64,000 nucleotides of DNA from Tomocerus qinae (taxonomy: Eukaryota; Arthropoda; Collembola; Entomobryomorpha; Tomoceridae): NCBI GenBank assembly GCA_020055645.1, contig JAECZT010000007.1, positions 868,001 through 932,000 on the forward strand, given 5' to 3'. The translations under genes and the position numbers were made by a program. Shown piece after piece: positions 1 through 11,080 of this stretch. Numbering within the stretch: the stretch's first letter is position 1; each line of letters begins with the position of its first letter. The notes beneath the pieces were generated by a model. It made no database searches. It worked only from the letters and a program-made list of their open reading frames with translations, and had not been told where the DNA came from.

Positions 1-3000
1 TCTTGATTGATTCAAGGGAAGGCAAAATGTTTCATGTAAAGTAGCTCCTTTTATATTATACGCTGCTTTTCCTGTTGGAGCACATAGAAGTATTTTAACA
101 GATTCTGGATTTGCACCAGGAAGTGAGTTAAGGTATCTGCAAGAAGACTGCACAATAGCTTTAATTAAGTGCGTCTTTCCTGTACCAGCTCCGCCTGTTA
201 TAAACTCATAAGACGGATCTTCATTTACTTTTAGAGAATTTAGTGTATGGTACATAAATCTCCTTTGTTCTTTATTCAAAGACCTCATCAAAACAGCGTA
301 ATCTTCATTGGATAAAATATTCGGGATATTGAATACTTTCGTCTTCAATTTTTCGTCGTCAAAATCACCAGCAGTATTTAGTAAATTTTCGTTAGGGATG
401 TCCAAAATCATACTTTCTTTCTCATTTTCTAATTGGCCGATTTCGTCATTTTCATCTTCAATATCTTCTAAATCCATATCTTCAATACCAGACTGCTGTT
501 CATACTCTTTCCTTTTCGATTCGATTGTTTGAAAGTTAACATGGTATATGCTTTTGATATCGACCGAAATTAACTCTTTGTCTTCGTCTCTCCAAGGGGT
601 GTATAACATCACTTGTTCACGGAAGTAATTATCCTGGTCATGATACCTATTATATCTTCGATACCTGATAATCTTTGCTGTACCTCTTTCTCTAATATAG
701 CCAGAATTGTCCTGCAATTTAAAGATTTTAGTTGCTTCATTACTGTCTTCGATCTCTTCAATGTTGTCATCATTTTGGTCTCCATCATTCAATTTCTTTG
801 AAAAAGCAGAACCTCTTTTTGACTTCGAAAACGTAAAGTATGCTGCAAAATCTGCTAGACAAAGTTTCTCTAGTTTAACTGGTCGCTCACAATAATGTTC
901 TAATAGACCAGGTGCTAGCACATCAGTTGAATCTGGATTTAGCTGTTCTATTTCTTCCATTGATTTTGCAAATCTTACTCTTTGATGCCGTTCTCCAGTT
1001 GGAATGAAGGTAGTACTTCTGCTGCACATGCTCAGAGGGATGCATAATATCGTGTATGCAGCCTCTTGAGCTGAAACTTCTGTAGAATTTAAAAAAACGT
1101 TGGCCACCTTTCTCAATTTATGTTGAATGGAAGAATTGCCATATTCTACATCTTCTACAACAGCTTTGAGAAGCTTTGACATTCCACGACAAGATTTCGA
1201 AATATAGGATACGCAGTACTTCGCACAAGCATATGGGTCTAGTATAAATTGAATGTCCATATTTGATCTCCAGACAGTTGCAATTTTCAAATTGTATGCA
1301 TTTTCAAACACCGCATTCACGTTTCGCTTTAAAAATACGGTTGGCCGTTTGATAGTTTGTCTCACACATCGTAAATATGTCGTTTCGTCAATACCACAAA
1401 GACTGATAAATTCGTCAATACTGATGTCGGTATTATTATTTTTATGCAATTCAGTCAGCAATTCTTTAATCTGGACACTTAATTGACTCAACTTTGATTT
1501 GGTGTTTTTTGGAAAATCGTCTGGCAAAGGCAGGAAAATATTAGTTGTTTTCATTGGAAAATATGGCATCCCAAAACGACAAGTGGTCCCCGACCTTGTT
1601 TTCCTTTCACATGTATTTGTATGCCTATGACTCTGATGGATAACGCTTTCAACATTCACTTCACACTGTATAAATTGATCTATAAACTTAATACAGTCTT
1701 CATTCATCTCAGTCCCACCTAAATCATTGAATTTAGGAGATCCTTCTAACCAAAACAATCCATGCATATGAGGTGAACCTCTATGTTGGAATTCTATCCG
1801 ATAGAAGAAATCTTTTACTGGATATCCATTGAAGGCACCACCGTGAGAGAGAAGAATATGTTTTTTCCATTGTCTCAAACGCCAGTCGAAGTATCGAGCG
1901 CAAGTTATAGGGTCACGTCGAATTAGGTCTGCCTTTTTGTCGTAAGGAAAAGCTACCGCTTCTTTTTCGGTTACAACCGCATTATCCAAAACAAGACTGA
2001 GTATAACGATCAGTTCCGGCCAATGTGTTTCTGCGGCAGACAAAGTGATAAAAAAAGTAGGGATACCCAACTGACGTATCATTGCCATTAGATTGTTCTG
2101 CTTCTGTTCCCAATAAGCTGGAGACGATCTAATCTGCTTCAGCATGCGGAAGCCATCATCATGTTGTACTAAGTTGTCAATGAATTCGGTTGATTTGATT
2201 TCCGCAGCTGTAACAATGCCACATTTCTTCTTGCGTAGGCAAATGGAAATAATGTTAGATACTTGGTGCGTTTGCAAAACTTTGAATGAATACAATAGTT
2301 TTGAAGGTGTACATCCTCTTCGGTCGCATCTTCGTACCTCTGATTTTGCTATGTCGCCGTAACTGACTTTAATTTTAAATTTTCTCTTCACACCACAGTA
2401 AATTGTTGGGAAAGCAAGTTCTTCTGCATACATGTCATTAATCAAAGACAGAGGTCTTTTATTTTCTCCCGGAGCATATTTTATTGCCTCATTGTCATTC
2501 AACTGTTCAATGCTAAAAAGTAATGTCTCGTTTCCGCCGGGATTTACGGGTTCTTGATCAGCTTCATTGCTTTCGTTATGTTTGACAATTTGTTCTGTGG
2601 CTGTTGATCTGTCGATCTCATCAACAATGAAATCAAGATTGTCGTCAAGCAATCTGTTTTCCCAATCGTCACTTAAAGTGACTTGCTCTTCTAGGTAAAT
2701 CTCCGTAGTGCATAAGTACTTGCAAGCATTATAAACTTTAGCAGGTCTGATGCTTTCATACAGGTACGCATTCTTGTAACACATTCGTCTCATTAATTTC
2801 AATTGAATAATACTGCTTTGGTTGAATTTTCTTGGAAGGACAGTTGCAGTGTAATCAATTGTGTTTAAAATGTTGATGACATTACCCTTCAATCCATATT
2901 GCCTACCCACACCTAAATTCCTTATTTGCATAAATGGAAGCCTTAATGCGCAAAGTCTTTCCTCTAATTGAGTCAAATCTTTTAACACCTCTGGAATTTC

Positions 3001-3972
3001 AGGATATTTGAATCCATTGAATTCTGACAGTTTCGGTATCCCTCCTCTAATTATCGCATTCCAGCAAGTAAAACACAATATTCCATTTTCATTGTTTATA
3101 ACATTTGCGAGAAAGTTTTTACTCGGTCCTTTCTTTGTAAGACTATCCAAAGTGAATTTGCGAACCGAATCCGGAAACCATAAACCGTTACAACAGCAAC
3201 AAACATTAGTTGGTCCACATTTAATTTTTTCAAGAAATACTGATGCACAATCATCCCAATTCGCAAGGCTGCGTTTAGCTTTTTTCGAAGCATTATTTAT
3301 ATTTTGCTCTTGTTTTCTAAAGTCAGGATCCTTCCTTTTAAAGGTCTTACGCAAGGCATCGCACTTTTGTTCTTTTTCTAGAAAACTTTTATCGGACCTT
3401 GCCAAGACCTTCCTTGAAGCGTCCCGTTTTCTTTCCGCGTCAAGAAATTCTTCATCGGCTCTCAATGAAGTCTTCCTTGCTGCATCCCGTTTTCTTTCCT
3501 CATCAAGTAATTCTTCACTGCACCTCAATATTGCCATCCTTGCAGCGTTCCGCTTTCTTTCCTCTTCAAGAAATTCTTCAGTGGCCCTCAATGAAGTCTT
3601 CCTTGCTGCATCCCGTTTTCTTTCCTTATCAAGTAATTCTTCATTGGCCCTCAATATTGCCATCCTTTCAGCGTTTCGCTTTCTTTCCTCTTCAAGAAAT
3701 TCTTCATTGGCCCTCAATGAAGTCTTCCTTGCAGCGTCCCGTTTTCTTTCCTCTTCAAGAAATTCTTCATTGGCCCTCAATATTGCCATCCTTTCAGCGT
3801 TTCGCTTTCTTTCCTCTTCAAGATATTCTTCATTTGTCCGTAAAAGAGCTTTTCTGACAACATCTCTGTACCTTTCCTTTTCGTTGTTCTCCGGGTCAAG
3901 TCTTTTTAGCTTCATATTGTCTCTCATTTTAGCTTTTCTACAGTCGACACTTTTCCTGATTGTTTTTGGCAT
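1..3972 (-). CDS. Helitron/Helentron Rep-helicase, partial (C-terminus beyond the window)
   Basis: The minus-strand frame starting at the ATG at 3972 stays open to base 1, giving 1,324 codons without a stop. From the N-terminus I see about eight 21-residue Arg/Lys/Glu-rich repeats (roughly residues 45-215, pattern EEFLEEERKRNAERM), then a Cys-rich segment (CCCC near 256) and the NGF..PEIPEVLKDLTQLEERL block typical of DUF6570 in Helitron proteins. The Rep region contains RGSPHMHG (HUH, residues about 735-737) and KYCVSYISK, with the paired tyrosines at about 919 and 923. A PIF1-type helicase begins with GGAGTGKT (Walker A, about 1260-1267) followed by CAPTGKAA. In the family, Rep nicks and rejoins DNA for rolling-circle transposition and the helicase unwinds it. 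Endonuclease and protease domains seen in the copy at 40161-46905 would lie outside the window. The upstream start could differ, because Helitron genes can have introns. Confidence 0.93.
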   Translation of the reverse strand, partial: MPKTIRKSVDCRKAKMRDNMKLKRLDPENNEKERYRDVVRKALLRTNEEYLEEERKRNAERMAILRANEEFLEEERKRDAARKTSLRANEEFLEEERKRNAERMAILRANEELLDKERKRDAARKTSLRATEEFLEEERKRNAARMAILRCSEELLDEERKRDAARKTSLRADEEFLDAERKRDASRKVLARSDKSFLEKEQKCDALRKTFKRKDPDFRKQEQNINNASKKAKRSLANWDDCASVFLEKIKCGPTNVCCCCNGLWFPDSVRKFTLDSLTKKGPSKNFLANVINNENGILCFTCWNAIIRGGIPKLSEFNGFKYPEIPEVLKDLTQLEERLCALRLPFMQIRNLGVGRQYGLKGNVINILNTIDYTATVLPRKFNQSSIIQLKLMRRMCYKNAYLYESIRPAKVYNACKYLCTTEIYLEEQVTLSDDWENRLLDDNLDFIVDEIDRSTATEQIVKHNESNEADQEPVNPGGNETLLFSIEQLNDNEAIKYAPGENKRPLSLINDMYAEELAFPTIYCGVKRKFKIKVSYGDIAKSEVRRCDRRGCTPSKLLYSFKVLQTHQVSNIISICLRKKKCGIVTAAEIKSTEFIDNLVQHDDGFRMLKQIRSSPAYWEQKQNNLMAMIRQLGIPTFFITLSAAETHWPELIVILSLVLDNAVVTEKEAVAFPYDKKADLIRRDPITCARYFDWRLRQWKKHILLSHGGAFNGYPVKDFFYRIEFQHRGSPHMHGLFWLEGSPKFNDLGGTEMNEDCIKFIDQFIQCEVNVESVIHQSHRHTNTCERKTRSGTTCRFGMPYFPMKTTNIFLPLPDDFPKNTKSKLSQLSVQIKELLTELHKNNNTDISIDEFISLCGIDETTYLRCVRQTIKRPTVFLKRNVNAVFENAYNLKIATVWRSNMDIQFILDPYACAKYCVSYISKSCRGMSKLLKAVVEDVEYGNSSIQHKLRKVANVFLNSTEVSAQEAAYTILCIPLSMCSRSTTFIPTGERHQRVRFAKSMEEIEQLNPDSTDVLAPGLLEHYCERPVKLEKLCLADFAAYFTFSKSKRGSAFSKKLNDGDQNDDNIEEIEDSNEATKIFKLQDNSGYIRERGTAKIIRYRRYNRYHDQDNYFREQVMLYTPWRDEDKELISVDIKSIYHVNFQTIESKRKEYEQQSGIEDMDLEDIEDENDEIGQLENEKESMILDIPNENLLNTAGDFDDEKLKTKVFNIPNILSNEDYAVLMRSLNKEQRRFMYHTLNSLKVNEDPSYEFITGGAGTGKTHLIKAIVQSSCRYLNSLPGANPESVKILLCAPTGKAAYNIKGATLHETFCLPLNQSR

Positions 3973-4689
3973 TCTTGCACGACGTTTGATTTTACCAGTT
4001 ATGAAGCTACATGATAAAAATCAACAGAAGATCATAATCAATTATTATTAATTATCAAAATGGCAATTTTCGAAATTAATAATAATGACATTACGTATTC
4101 TTCCGTTCGTAGCACGTCAATTTCCCGCGTCGTTCAAATGCGTCGGTTCTTTGACAAATAAGAACAACTCGCCTCAAGTCACAATGTAACCGCCCTTATC
4201 GACGTTAGAATTCACCAGTAATAAGACTAAATAACTAAAATTAACAGAAAATAAAAATTAATTATTATTAATTAACAAAATAAACACGTTCAAAATGATC
4301 AAAATATCTATTTACGAAATAAGTGATGATGCTAGTACCAGTTATCCGTTCGTAGCGCGTTAATTTCCCGCGTCTGACGAATGATAACTTTCGGAGAGGC
4401 CTCTTTCCAACTATAGCACAATTGTTTGACCAGTAAAAACTAATCTTCACTTGAAGTTACAAAGTAACCGGTCGTAACACGTTAATTTTCTGAGTCTGTT
4501 AAAAAAATCTGTTGAACAGCGACTTTCAGGCAAAACACTCTCCACTATTTGTGCTAAAAATAACAGACTGAATGACCAAATGTTATCTGTTACCATGATA
4601 AAATTATAACTTCGGCCTGCTCTGTACGGTTTAATGGAAGCGGAATGAAATATATTATACCGCCTAAGCATCAATATGAATACCAACTG
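3973..4689. other. 5' flank of Helentron copy 1, with three imperfect repeats
   Basis: No coding sequence is supported here. A motif of about 28 bp (CGTTCGTAGCRCGTYAATTT then CCCGCGTC) occurs near 4103-4131 and 4346-4373, with a more diverged copy near 4469-4497. All lie upstream of the Helentron start codon, so they may belong to the 5' terminal or promoter region of that element. The region is otherwise AT-rich with ATTATTA runs. A block at about 4615-4690 (AAGCGGAATGAAATATATTA and following) recurs at about 4829-4890. Confidence 0.4.
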
Positions 4690-5566
4690 AAAATCAGAAT
4701 TTATAATTGTTGACTATCAAAATCAACAGAAAATCAAAATATATAATTGTTGACTATGAAAATCTGCAGAATACCAAAATATATAATTGTTGACTATGAA
4801 AATCAATTGCTGCTCTTTGCGGTTTAATGGAAGCGGAATGAAATATATTATACCGCCTAAGCATCAATATGAATACCAACAGAAAATCAGAATTTATAAT
4901 TGTTGACTATTAAAATCAACAGAAACCCAAAATTGATTAATGTTGACTTTTAAAATCAACAGAAACCCAAAAATGATTAATGTTGACTATTAAAATAAAC
5001 AAAAAATCAAAATTGTCTAATATTGAGTATCAAAATAGACAAAAAATCAATGTTGATTAATATTGAGTATCAAAATCAAAAGAAAATCAAAATCGGTTAA
5101 TATATACTATCATAATGAAAAGCAATTCGAAAAATGTAAATTTGGCTATCAATTTGCATATAAATGCGAAATAGATTTATTTCCGTCCTATAATAGGTAC
5201 TTTCCGGTTTTATTTACTTTATTATTAAATCTTAAATTTGGTCGAAGCGGCATTTAATATTTTGTACTATCCCGCTAACAATCCGTTGGAAGCACAATTG
5301 AACTTCTAATGTCCCTTTAATGCAATATTTTCATTTTGACTATCAAAATGAAGACAAAGTGAGCGCGCGGCATCTCAGCAACCTATGGACCAATGTGGTT
5401 CATTTTCAATAGGCTTTGTCACAAGTCCATAGGCAATGTTTTTGCCAAGTTTAGTTGAGATCCATCAATGTCTTCAAAAGTTATCGTGTAAACGGACGCA
5501 CGGACGCACGGACGGACGGACGGACTGTGCGATTCTATAAGCTGCCTTTTCAGGCGAGCTAAAAAG
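4690..5566 (-). mobile_element. Non-autonomous 'family D' element, copy 1 (truncated)
   Basis: Tandem 40-bp units (AATCAACAGAAAATCAAAAT core) occupy about 4700-5110. They are followed by a conserved block around CAATTCGAAAAATGTAAATT and then by the terminal block (GTGAGCGCGCGGCATCTCAG ... GGACGGACGGACGG ... TCAGGCGAGCTAAAAA) ending near 5566. The same order is seen in reverse at 18876 and 42463. The opposite, hairpin-bearing end is missing. It has no coding capacity. Confidence 0.7.
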
Positions 5567-5700
5567 TAGGACAGAAGTTCACACTATCTTAGAGTTCTAG
5601 GACACAAACTCATCACATTATCTTAGAGTTCTAGGACACAAACTCATCACATTATCTTAGATTCTAGAACAAATTGCATGAAAACATATAAGAAATAATA
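5567..5700. repeat. Short direct repeats of about 41 bp
   Basis: The phrase ATCTTAGAGTTCTAGGACAC followed by AAACTCATCACATT occurs twice in tandem, with a third partial copy ending in TTCTAGAAC. There is no gene here. Confidence 0.75.
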
Positions 5701-5756
5701 GATAAATCATTTAACATAATATAACTTATAAAAATAACCATTGTCCATATAGATAC

Positions 5757-5984
5757 AGTATGAAACCAGTGAGTGATACAATATGAAACCAGTGAGTGAT
5801 ACAATATGAAACCAGTGAGTGATACAATATGAAACCAGTGAGTGATACAATATGAAACCAGTGAGTGATACAATATGAAACCAGTGAGTGATACAATATG
5901 AAACCAGTGAGTGATACAATATGAAACCAGTGAGTGATACAATATGAAACCAGTGAGTGATACAATATGAAACCAGTGAGTCTA
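5757..5984. repeat. 23-bp minisatellite, about 10 copies
   Basis: The unit GTGATACAATATGAAACCAG followed by TGA is repeated almost perfectly about ten times. Because 23 is not a multiple of three, all three minus frames read through the same cycle, which creates three overlapping ORFs of 92-97 codons. These are artefacts of the array, not genes. Confidence 0.95.
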
Positions 5985-6144
5985 GGCTTAAATACATATA
6001 TTAGATAAGCAAGGAGCACCCCATTTGAAAACCTTTAAACCTTGACCCACAACAGCATATGAGGTATCAAAAGAAAGATAAAATTATACTGAATTAACCT
6101 ATCAGAACAGATTTTAAGCAAAATTAAATTTACATCAATTATTA

Positions 6145-7797
6145 ATGAAAAACCTACGGCAAGCCGTAACAGAAGCTCGCCTGAGTGAAGGGGACCGTGT
6201 ACACAGTTTTAATAGAATAATAGAAACAGGTTTATTTTCATATTTATTGGTTAATATTGAGTATCAAAGTCAAAATGTATGAATGTTGACCATCAAAGTC
6301 AATAGAAAATCAAAGCAGATTAACGTTGACTATGAAAATCAACAGAAACTCAAAATAGATTAATCCTGACAATGAAAATCAACAGAAGATCAAAATAGAT
6401 TAATGTTGACTATGAAAATCAACAGAAAATCAAAATAGATAATTGTTGACTATGAAAATCTATAGAAAATCAAAATTTATTAATGTTGAATATGGAAATC
6501 AACAGAAAATCAAAATTGATTAATGTTGACTATGAAAAGCAACAGAAAATCAAAATGTAATCATGTTGACTATGAAAAGCAACAGAAAATCAAAATTTAT
6601 TAATGTTGACTATTAAAATCAACAGAAAATCAAAATAAAATAATATTGACTATTAAAATCAACAGAAAATCAAAATAGATTAATATTGACTATTAAAATC
6701 AACAGAAAATCAAAATTGGTTAATATTGACTATTAAAATCAACAGAAAATCAAAATAGATTAACATTGACTATTAAAATCAACATAAAATCAAAATTGAT
6801 TAATATTGACTATTAAAATCAAAAGAAAATCAAAATAGATTAATGTTGACCATAACAATCAACAGAAAATCAAAGTAGATTAATGTTGACTATAAAAATC
6901 AACAGAAAATCAAAATAGATTAATATTGACTATTAAAATCATAAGAAAAGCCAAAATAGATTTTATTGACTATTAAAATCAACAGAAAATCAAAATAGAT
7001 TAATATTGACTATTAAAATCAACATAAATTCAAAATAGATTAATATTGACTATTAAAAGCAACAGAAAATCAAAATAGATTAATAATGACTGTGAAAATC
7101 AACAGAAAGTCAAAATAGATAATTGTTGACTATGAAACTCTATAGAAAATCAAAATTTATTAATGTTGAATATGGAAATCAACAGAAAATCAAAATTGAT
7201 TAATGTTGACTATGAAAAGCAACAGAAAATCAAAATGTAATCATGTTGACTATGAAAAGCAACAGAAAATCAAAATTTATTAATGTTGACTATTAAAAGC
7301 AACAGAAAATCAAAATAGATTAATAATGACTGTGAAAATCAACAGAAAATCAAAATAGATAATTGTTGACTATGAAAATCTATAGAAAATCAAAATTTAT
7401 TAATGTTGAATATGGAAATCAACAGAAAATCAAAATTGATTAATGTTGACTATGAAAAGCAACAGAAAATCAAAATGTAATCATGTTGACTATGAAAAGC
7501 AACAGAAAATCAATATTTATTAATGTTGACTATTAAAATCAACAGAAAATCAAAATTGATTAATGTTGGCTATCAAAATGGAAAGCAATTCGAAAAATAT
7601 AAATTTAACTATCTATTTGCATATAAATGCGAAATAGATTTATTTTCGTCCTATAATAGGTATTTTCCAGTTTTATTGAATTTATTATAAAATCTTAATT
7701 TTGTCGAAGCGGCATTTAATATTTTGTACTATCCCGCTAACAATCCATAGGAAGCACATTTGAACTTTTAATGTCCATTTAATGTCACATTTTCATT
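6145..7797 (-). mobile_element. Non-autonomous 'family D' element, copy 2 (one end lost)
   Basis: It begins with the hairpin end AACCTACGGCAAGCCGTAAC, then AGAAGCTCGCCTGAGTGAAG and the conserved ACCGTGTACACAG. A long array of 40-bp units (about 6230-7560) follows, and then the conserved block (CAATTCGAAAAATATAAATT ... GAAGCGGCATTTAATATTTT ... TCCCGCTAACAATCC). The expected far end (CCGTCCGT microsatellite and AGCTCGCC terminus) is missing. Sequence switches at about 7797 into the 21-bp minisatellite. Within the array, blocks of six units (240 bp) are themselves duplicated at about 7081-7320 and 7321-7560. Confidence 0.75.
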
Positions 7798-9891
7798 ATT
7801 AGAGCATGTTGAATCCCTATTAGAGCATGTTGAATCCCTATTAGAGCATGTTGAATCCCTATTAGAGCATGTTGAATCCCTATTAGAGCATGTTGAATCC
7901 CTATTAGAGCATGTTGAATCCCTATTAGAGCATGTTGAATCCCTATTAGAGCATGTTGAATCCCTATTAGAGCATGTTGAATCCCTATTAGAGCATGTTG
8001 AATCCCTATTAGAGCATGTTGAATCCCTATTAGAGCATGTTGAATCCCTATTAGAGCATGTTGAATCCCTATTAGAGCATGTTGAATCCCTATTAGAGCA
8101 TGTTGAATCCCTATTAGAGCATGTTGAATCCCTATTAGAGCATGTTGAATCCCTATTAGAGCATGTTGAATCCCTATTAGAGCATGTTGAATCCCTATTA
8201 GAGCATAATGAATCCCTATTAGAGCATGTTGAATTCCTATTAGAGCATGTTGAATCCCTATTAGAGCAACGTGAATCCCTATTAGAGCATGTTGAATCCC
8301 TATTAGAGCATGTTGAATCCCTATTAGAGCATGTTGAATCCCTATTAGAGCATGTTGAATCCCTATTAGAGCATGTTGAATCCCTATTAGAGCATGTTGA
8401 ATCCCTATTAGAGCATGTTGAATCCCTATTAGAGCATGTTGAATCCCTATTAGAGCATGTTGAATCCCTATTAGAGCATGTTGAATCCCTATTAGAGCAT
8501 GTTGAATCCCTATTAGAGCATGTTGAATCCCTATTAGAGCATGTTGAATCCCTATTAGAGCATGTTGAATCCCTATTAGAGCATGTTGAATCCCTATTAG
8601 AGCATGTTGAATCCCTATTAGAGCATGTTGAATCCCTATTAGAGCATGTTGAATCCCTATTAGAGCATGTTGAATCCCTATTAGAGCATGTTGAATCCCT
8701 ATTAGAGCATGTTGAATCCCTATTAGAGCATGTTGAATCCCTATTAGAGCATGTTGAATCCCTATTAGAGCATGTTGAATCCCTATTAGAGCATGTTGAA
8801 TCCCTATTAGAGCATGTTGAATCCCTATTAGAGCATGTTGAATCCCTGTTAGAGCATGTTGAATCCCTATTAGAGCATGTTGAATCCCTATTAGAGCATG
8901 TTGAATCCCTATTAGAGCATGTTGAATCCCTATTAGAGCATGTTGAATCCCTATTAGAGCATGTTGAATCCCTATTAGAGCATGTTGAATCCCTATTAGA
9001 GCATAATGAATCCCTATTAGAGCATGTTGAATTCCTATTAGAGCATGTTGAATCCCTATTAGAGCATGTTGAATCCCTATTAGAGCATGTTGAATCCCTA
9101 TTAGAGCATGTTGAATCCCTATTAGAGCATGTTGAATCCCTATTAGAGCATGTTGAATCCCTATTAGAGCATGTTGAATCCCTATTAGAGCATGTTGAAT
9201 CCCTATTAGAGCATGTTGAATCCCTATTAGAGCATGTTGAATCCCTATTAGAGCATGTTGAATCCCTATTAGAGCATGTTGAATCCCTATTAGAGCAACG
9301 TGAATCCCTATTAGAGCATGTTGAATCCCTATTAGAGCATGTTGAATCCCTATTAGAGCATGTTGAATCCCTATTAGAGCATGTTGAATCCCTATTAGAG
9401 CATGTTGAATCCCTATTAGAGCATGTTGAATCCCTATTAGAGCATGTTGAATCCCTATTAGAGCATGTTGAATCCCTATTAGAGCATGTTGAATCCCTAT
9501 TAGAGCATGTTGAATCCCTATTAGAGCATGTTGAATCCCTATTAGAGCATGTTGAATCCCTATTAGAGCATGTTGAATCCCTATTAGAGCATGTTGAATC
9601 CCTATTAGAGCATGTTGAATCCCTATTAGAGCATGTTGAATCCCTATTAGAGCATGTTGAATCCCTATTAGAGCATGTTGAATCCCTATTAGAGCATGTT
9701 GAATCCCTATTAGAGCATGTTGAATCCCTATTAGAGCATGTTGAATCCCTATTAGAGCATGTTGAATCCCTATTAGAGCATGTTGAATCCCTATTAGAGC
9801 ATGTTGAATCCCTATTAGAGCATGTTGAATCCCTGTTAGAGCATGTTGAATCCCTATTAGAGCATGTTGAATCCCTATTAGAGCATGTTGA
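7798..9891. repeat. 21-bp minisatellite, about 100 copies
   Basis: The unit TTAGAGCATGTTGAATCCCTA is repeated almost without change over 2.1 kb. As 21 is a multiple of three, the array is open on the minus strand as (CSNRDST)n, producing a 719-codon ORF at 7768-9927. It is also open on the plus strand as (LEHVESL)n, without an ATG. Variant units (GCATAATG, GAATTC, GCAACGTG, CCTGTTA) recur at exact multiples of 21 bp. I treat it as a non-coding minisatellite. Confidence 0.95.
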
Positions 9892-11080
9892 AGGGATGGG
9901 AAGGTGGATACTTATTGATGAAAACATTATGTTTTAACAGGGGTGTAGAGATGGAGAATGCATGTCGATGAAAAGTTAATTTAATTGAGCACAAGGGATG
10001 GATTGAGGATGTGGGGACTGGGGACTACATGTCAATGGAAAGGTTATGTTTTATTTGGGAAAGGAAGGCGAGGGGGTAGTGAGTATATGTCAATGGAAAG
10101 TTAACATTTTGTTTGAGAAAAGGAAGCTGCCAAGAGGTGGAGACTCCATGTCGAGGAAAAGGATATATTTTATTTGGGACAGTGGACGATCAGTAAAATG
10201 GGGACTACATGCCATTATGTTAGGGAATAGAGAGGAGGCGGGAAAGCGCCTAAAGGACGATGAAAGTGTATTTTATTTGGAGAGGGAGTGGGAAGTTGGT
10301 CACTACATGTCAATGAAAACAATATATTTTATTTGCGGAATAGGTATCCAGAAATTTGGCCAAGTGGGGGCGCAACTAAGGTAATGTAAAAGAAAATTAT
10401 TTTTCAATTTTTAGCGATTCTTGGAAAAATCTTTTTTTTCTCAGATTTAGAGGGGAACGCTGCGCTCCCCTACTGGATACGTGCTTGGAGTTGGAGACTA
10501 CATGTTGATGAATTAATTATGTTATTTAGGAAAGGGGCGGGGAAGGGGAGACTAAATATCGATGAAAAAATTATGTTGTTTGTGAAGGGTCGGGGAGTAG
10601 TAGAATAGAAGTTGATGAAATAATTATATTGTTTGGGAAGGGGCGTGGAGGTGAAGGCTACATGTCGGTGAAACAGTTGTTATTAGAGGGGGTGGTGGAG
10701 GTTACATGTCGGTGAAAAAGTTGTTATTTGGGAGGGGACGGGAAGCGGGAGACTACATGTCGATGTAATAATTATGTTATTTGGGTAGTGGTGGGGAGAA
10801 AAATTTATTAATTAAGAAGGGGTTACGAGGTAGAGACTCCATATCGATGGAAAAATTGTCATTTGAGAAGAGATGGGGAAATGGAGACTACATGTCGATG
10901 GAAAAAGTTATTATTTGGGAGGGGGCGGCAAGGTGGAGACTACATGTCGCTGAAACAAATTGTTATTTGGGTAGGAGCGGGGAGATGGAGACTACTGCAT
11001 GGGAATGAATTGGCTAGGTTGTATAGCAAACTTTGTGGTATGAAATATCAGGCATTTGAGTTTGGGATTAATTATATTTG
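9892..11080. repeat. Degenerate G-rich tandem repeats, unit about 60-70 bp
   Basis: Repeated phrases GGAGACTACATGTCGATGAA and TTATTTGGGAAGGGGCGGGG occur at irregular spacing of about 60-70 bp. The same family is found at 18240-18620, on the other side of the BEL/Pao insertion. Both blocks end in the same tail (GGCTAGGTTGTATAG-like, then GGTATGAAATATCAG). ORFs in the block are short and low in complexity. A stretch at about 10335-10493 ending in CTGGATACGTGCTTG appears to be an inserted short element. Confidence 0.75.
10335..10493. mobile_element. Short inverted-repeat element (MITE-like), one degraded end
   Basis: The right end CTGGATACGTGCTTG matches the terminal inverted repeat of the elements at 41636-41797 and 43459-43636. 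The left end retains only a TATCCAG-like remnant. The interior is T-rich, as in the other copies, and there is no coding sequence. Confidence 0.5.

Noticed and set aside
3008-4051. Plus-strand ORF of 347 codons (and its twin at 46201-46947)
   Set aside because: They are antisense shadows of the repetitive N-terminus of the Helentron protein.
5760-5980. Possible CRISPR-like array
   Set aside because: The units are contiguous 23-bp repeats with no unique spacers, and the sequence is eukaryotic.
7768-9927. 719-codon minus-strand ORF of (CSNRDST)n
   Set aside because: It is the direct result of a 21-bp minisatellite; unique sequence at each end is only about 13 and 11 codons and shows no gene features.
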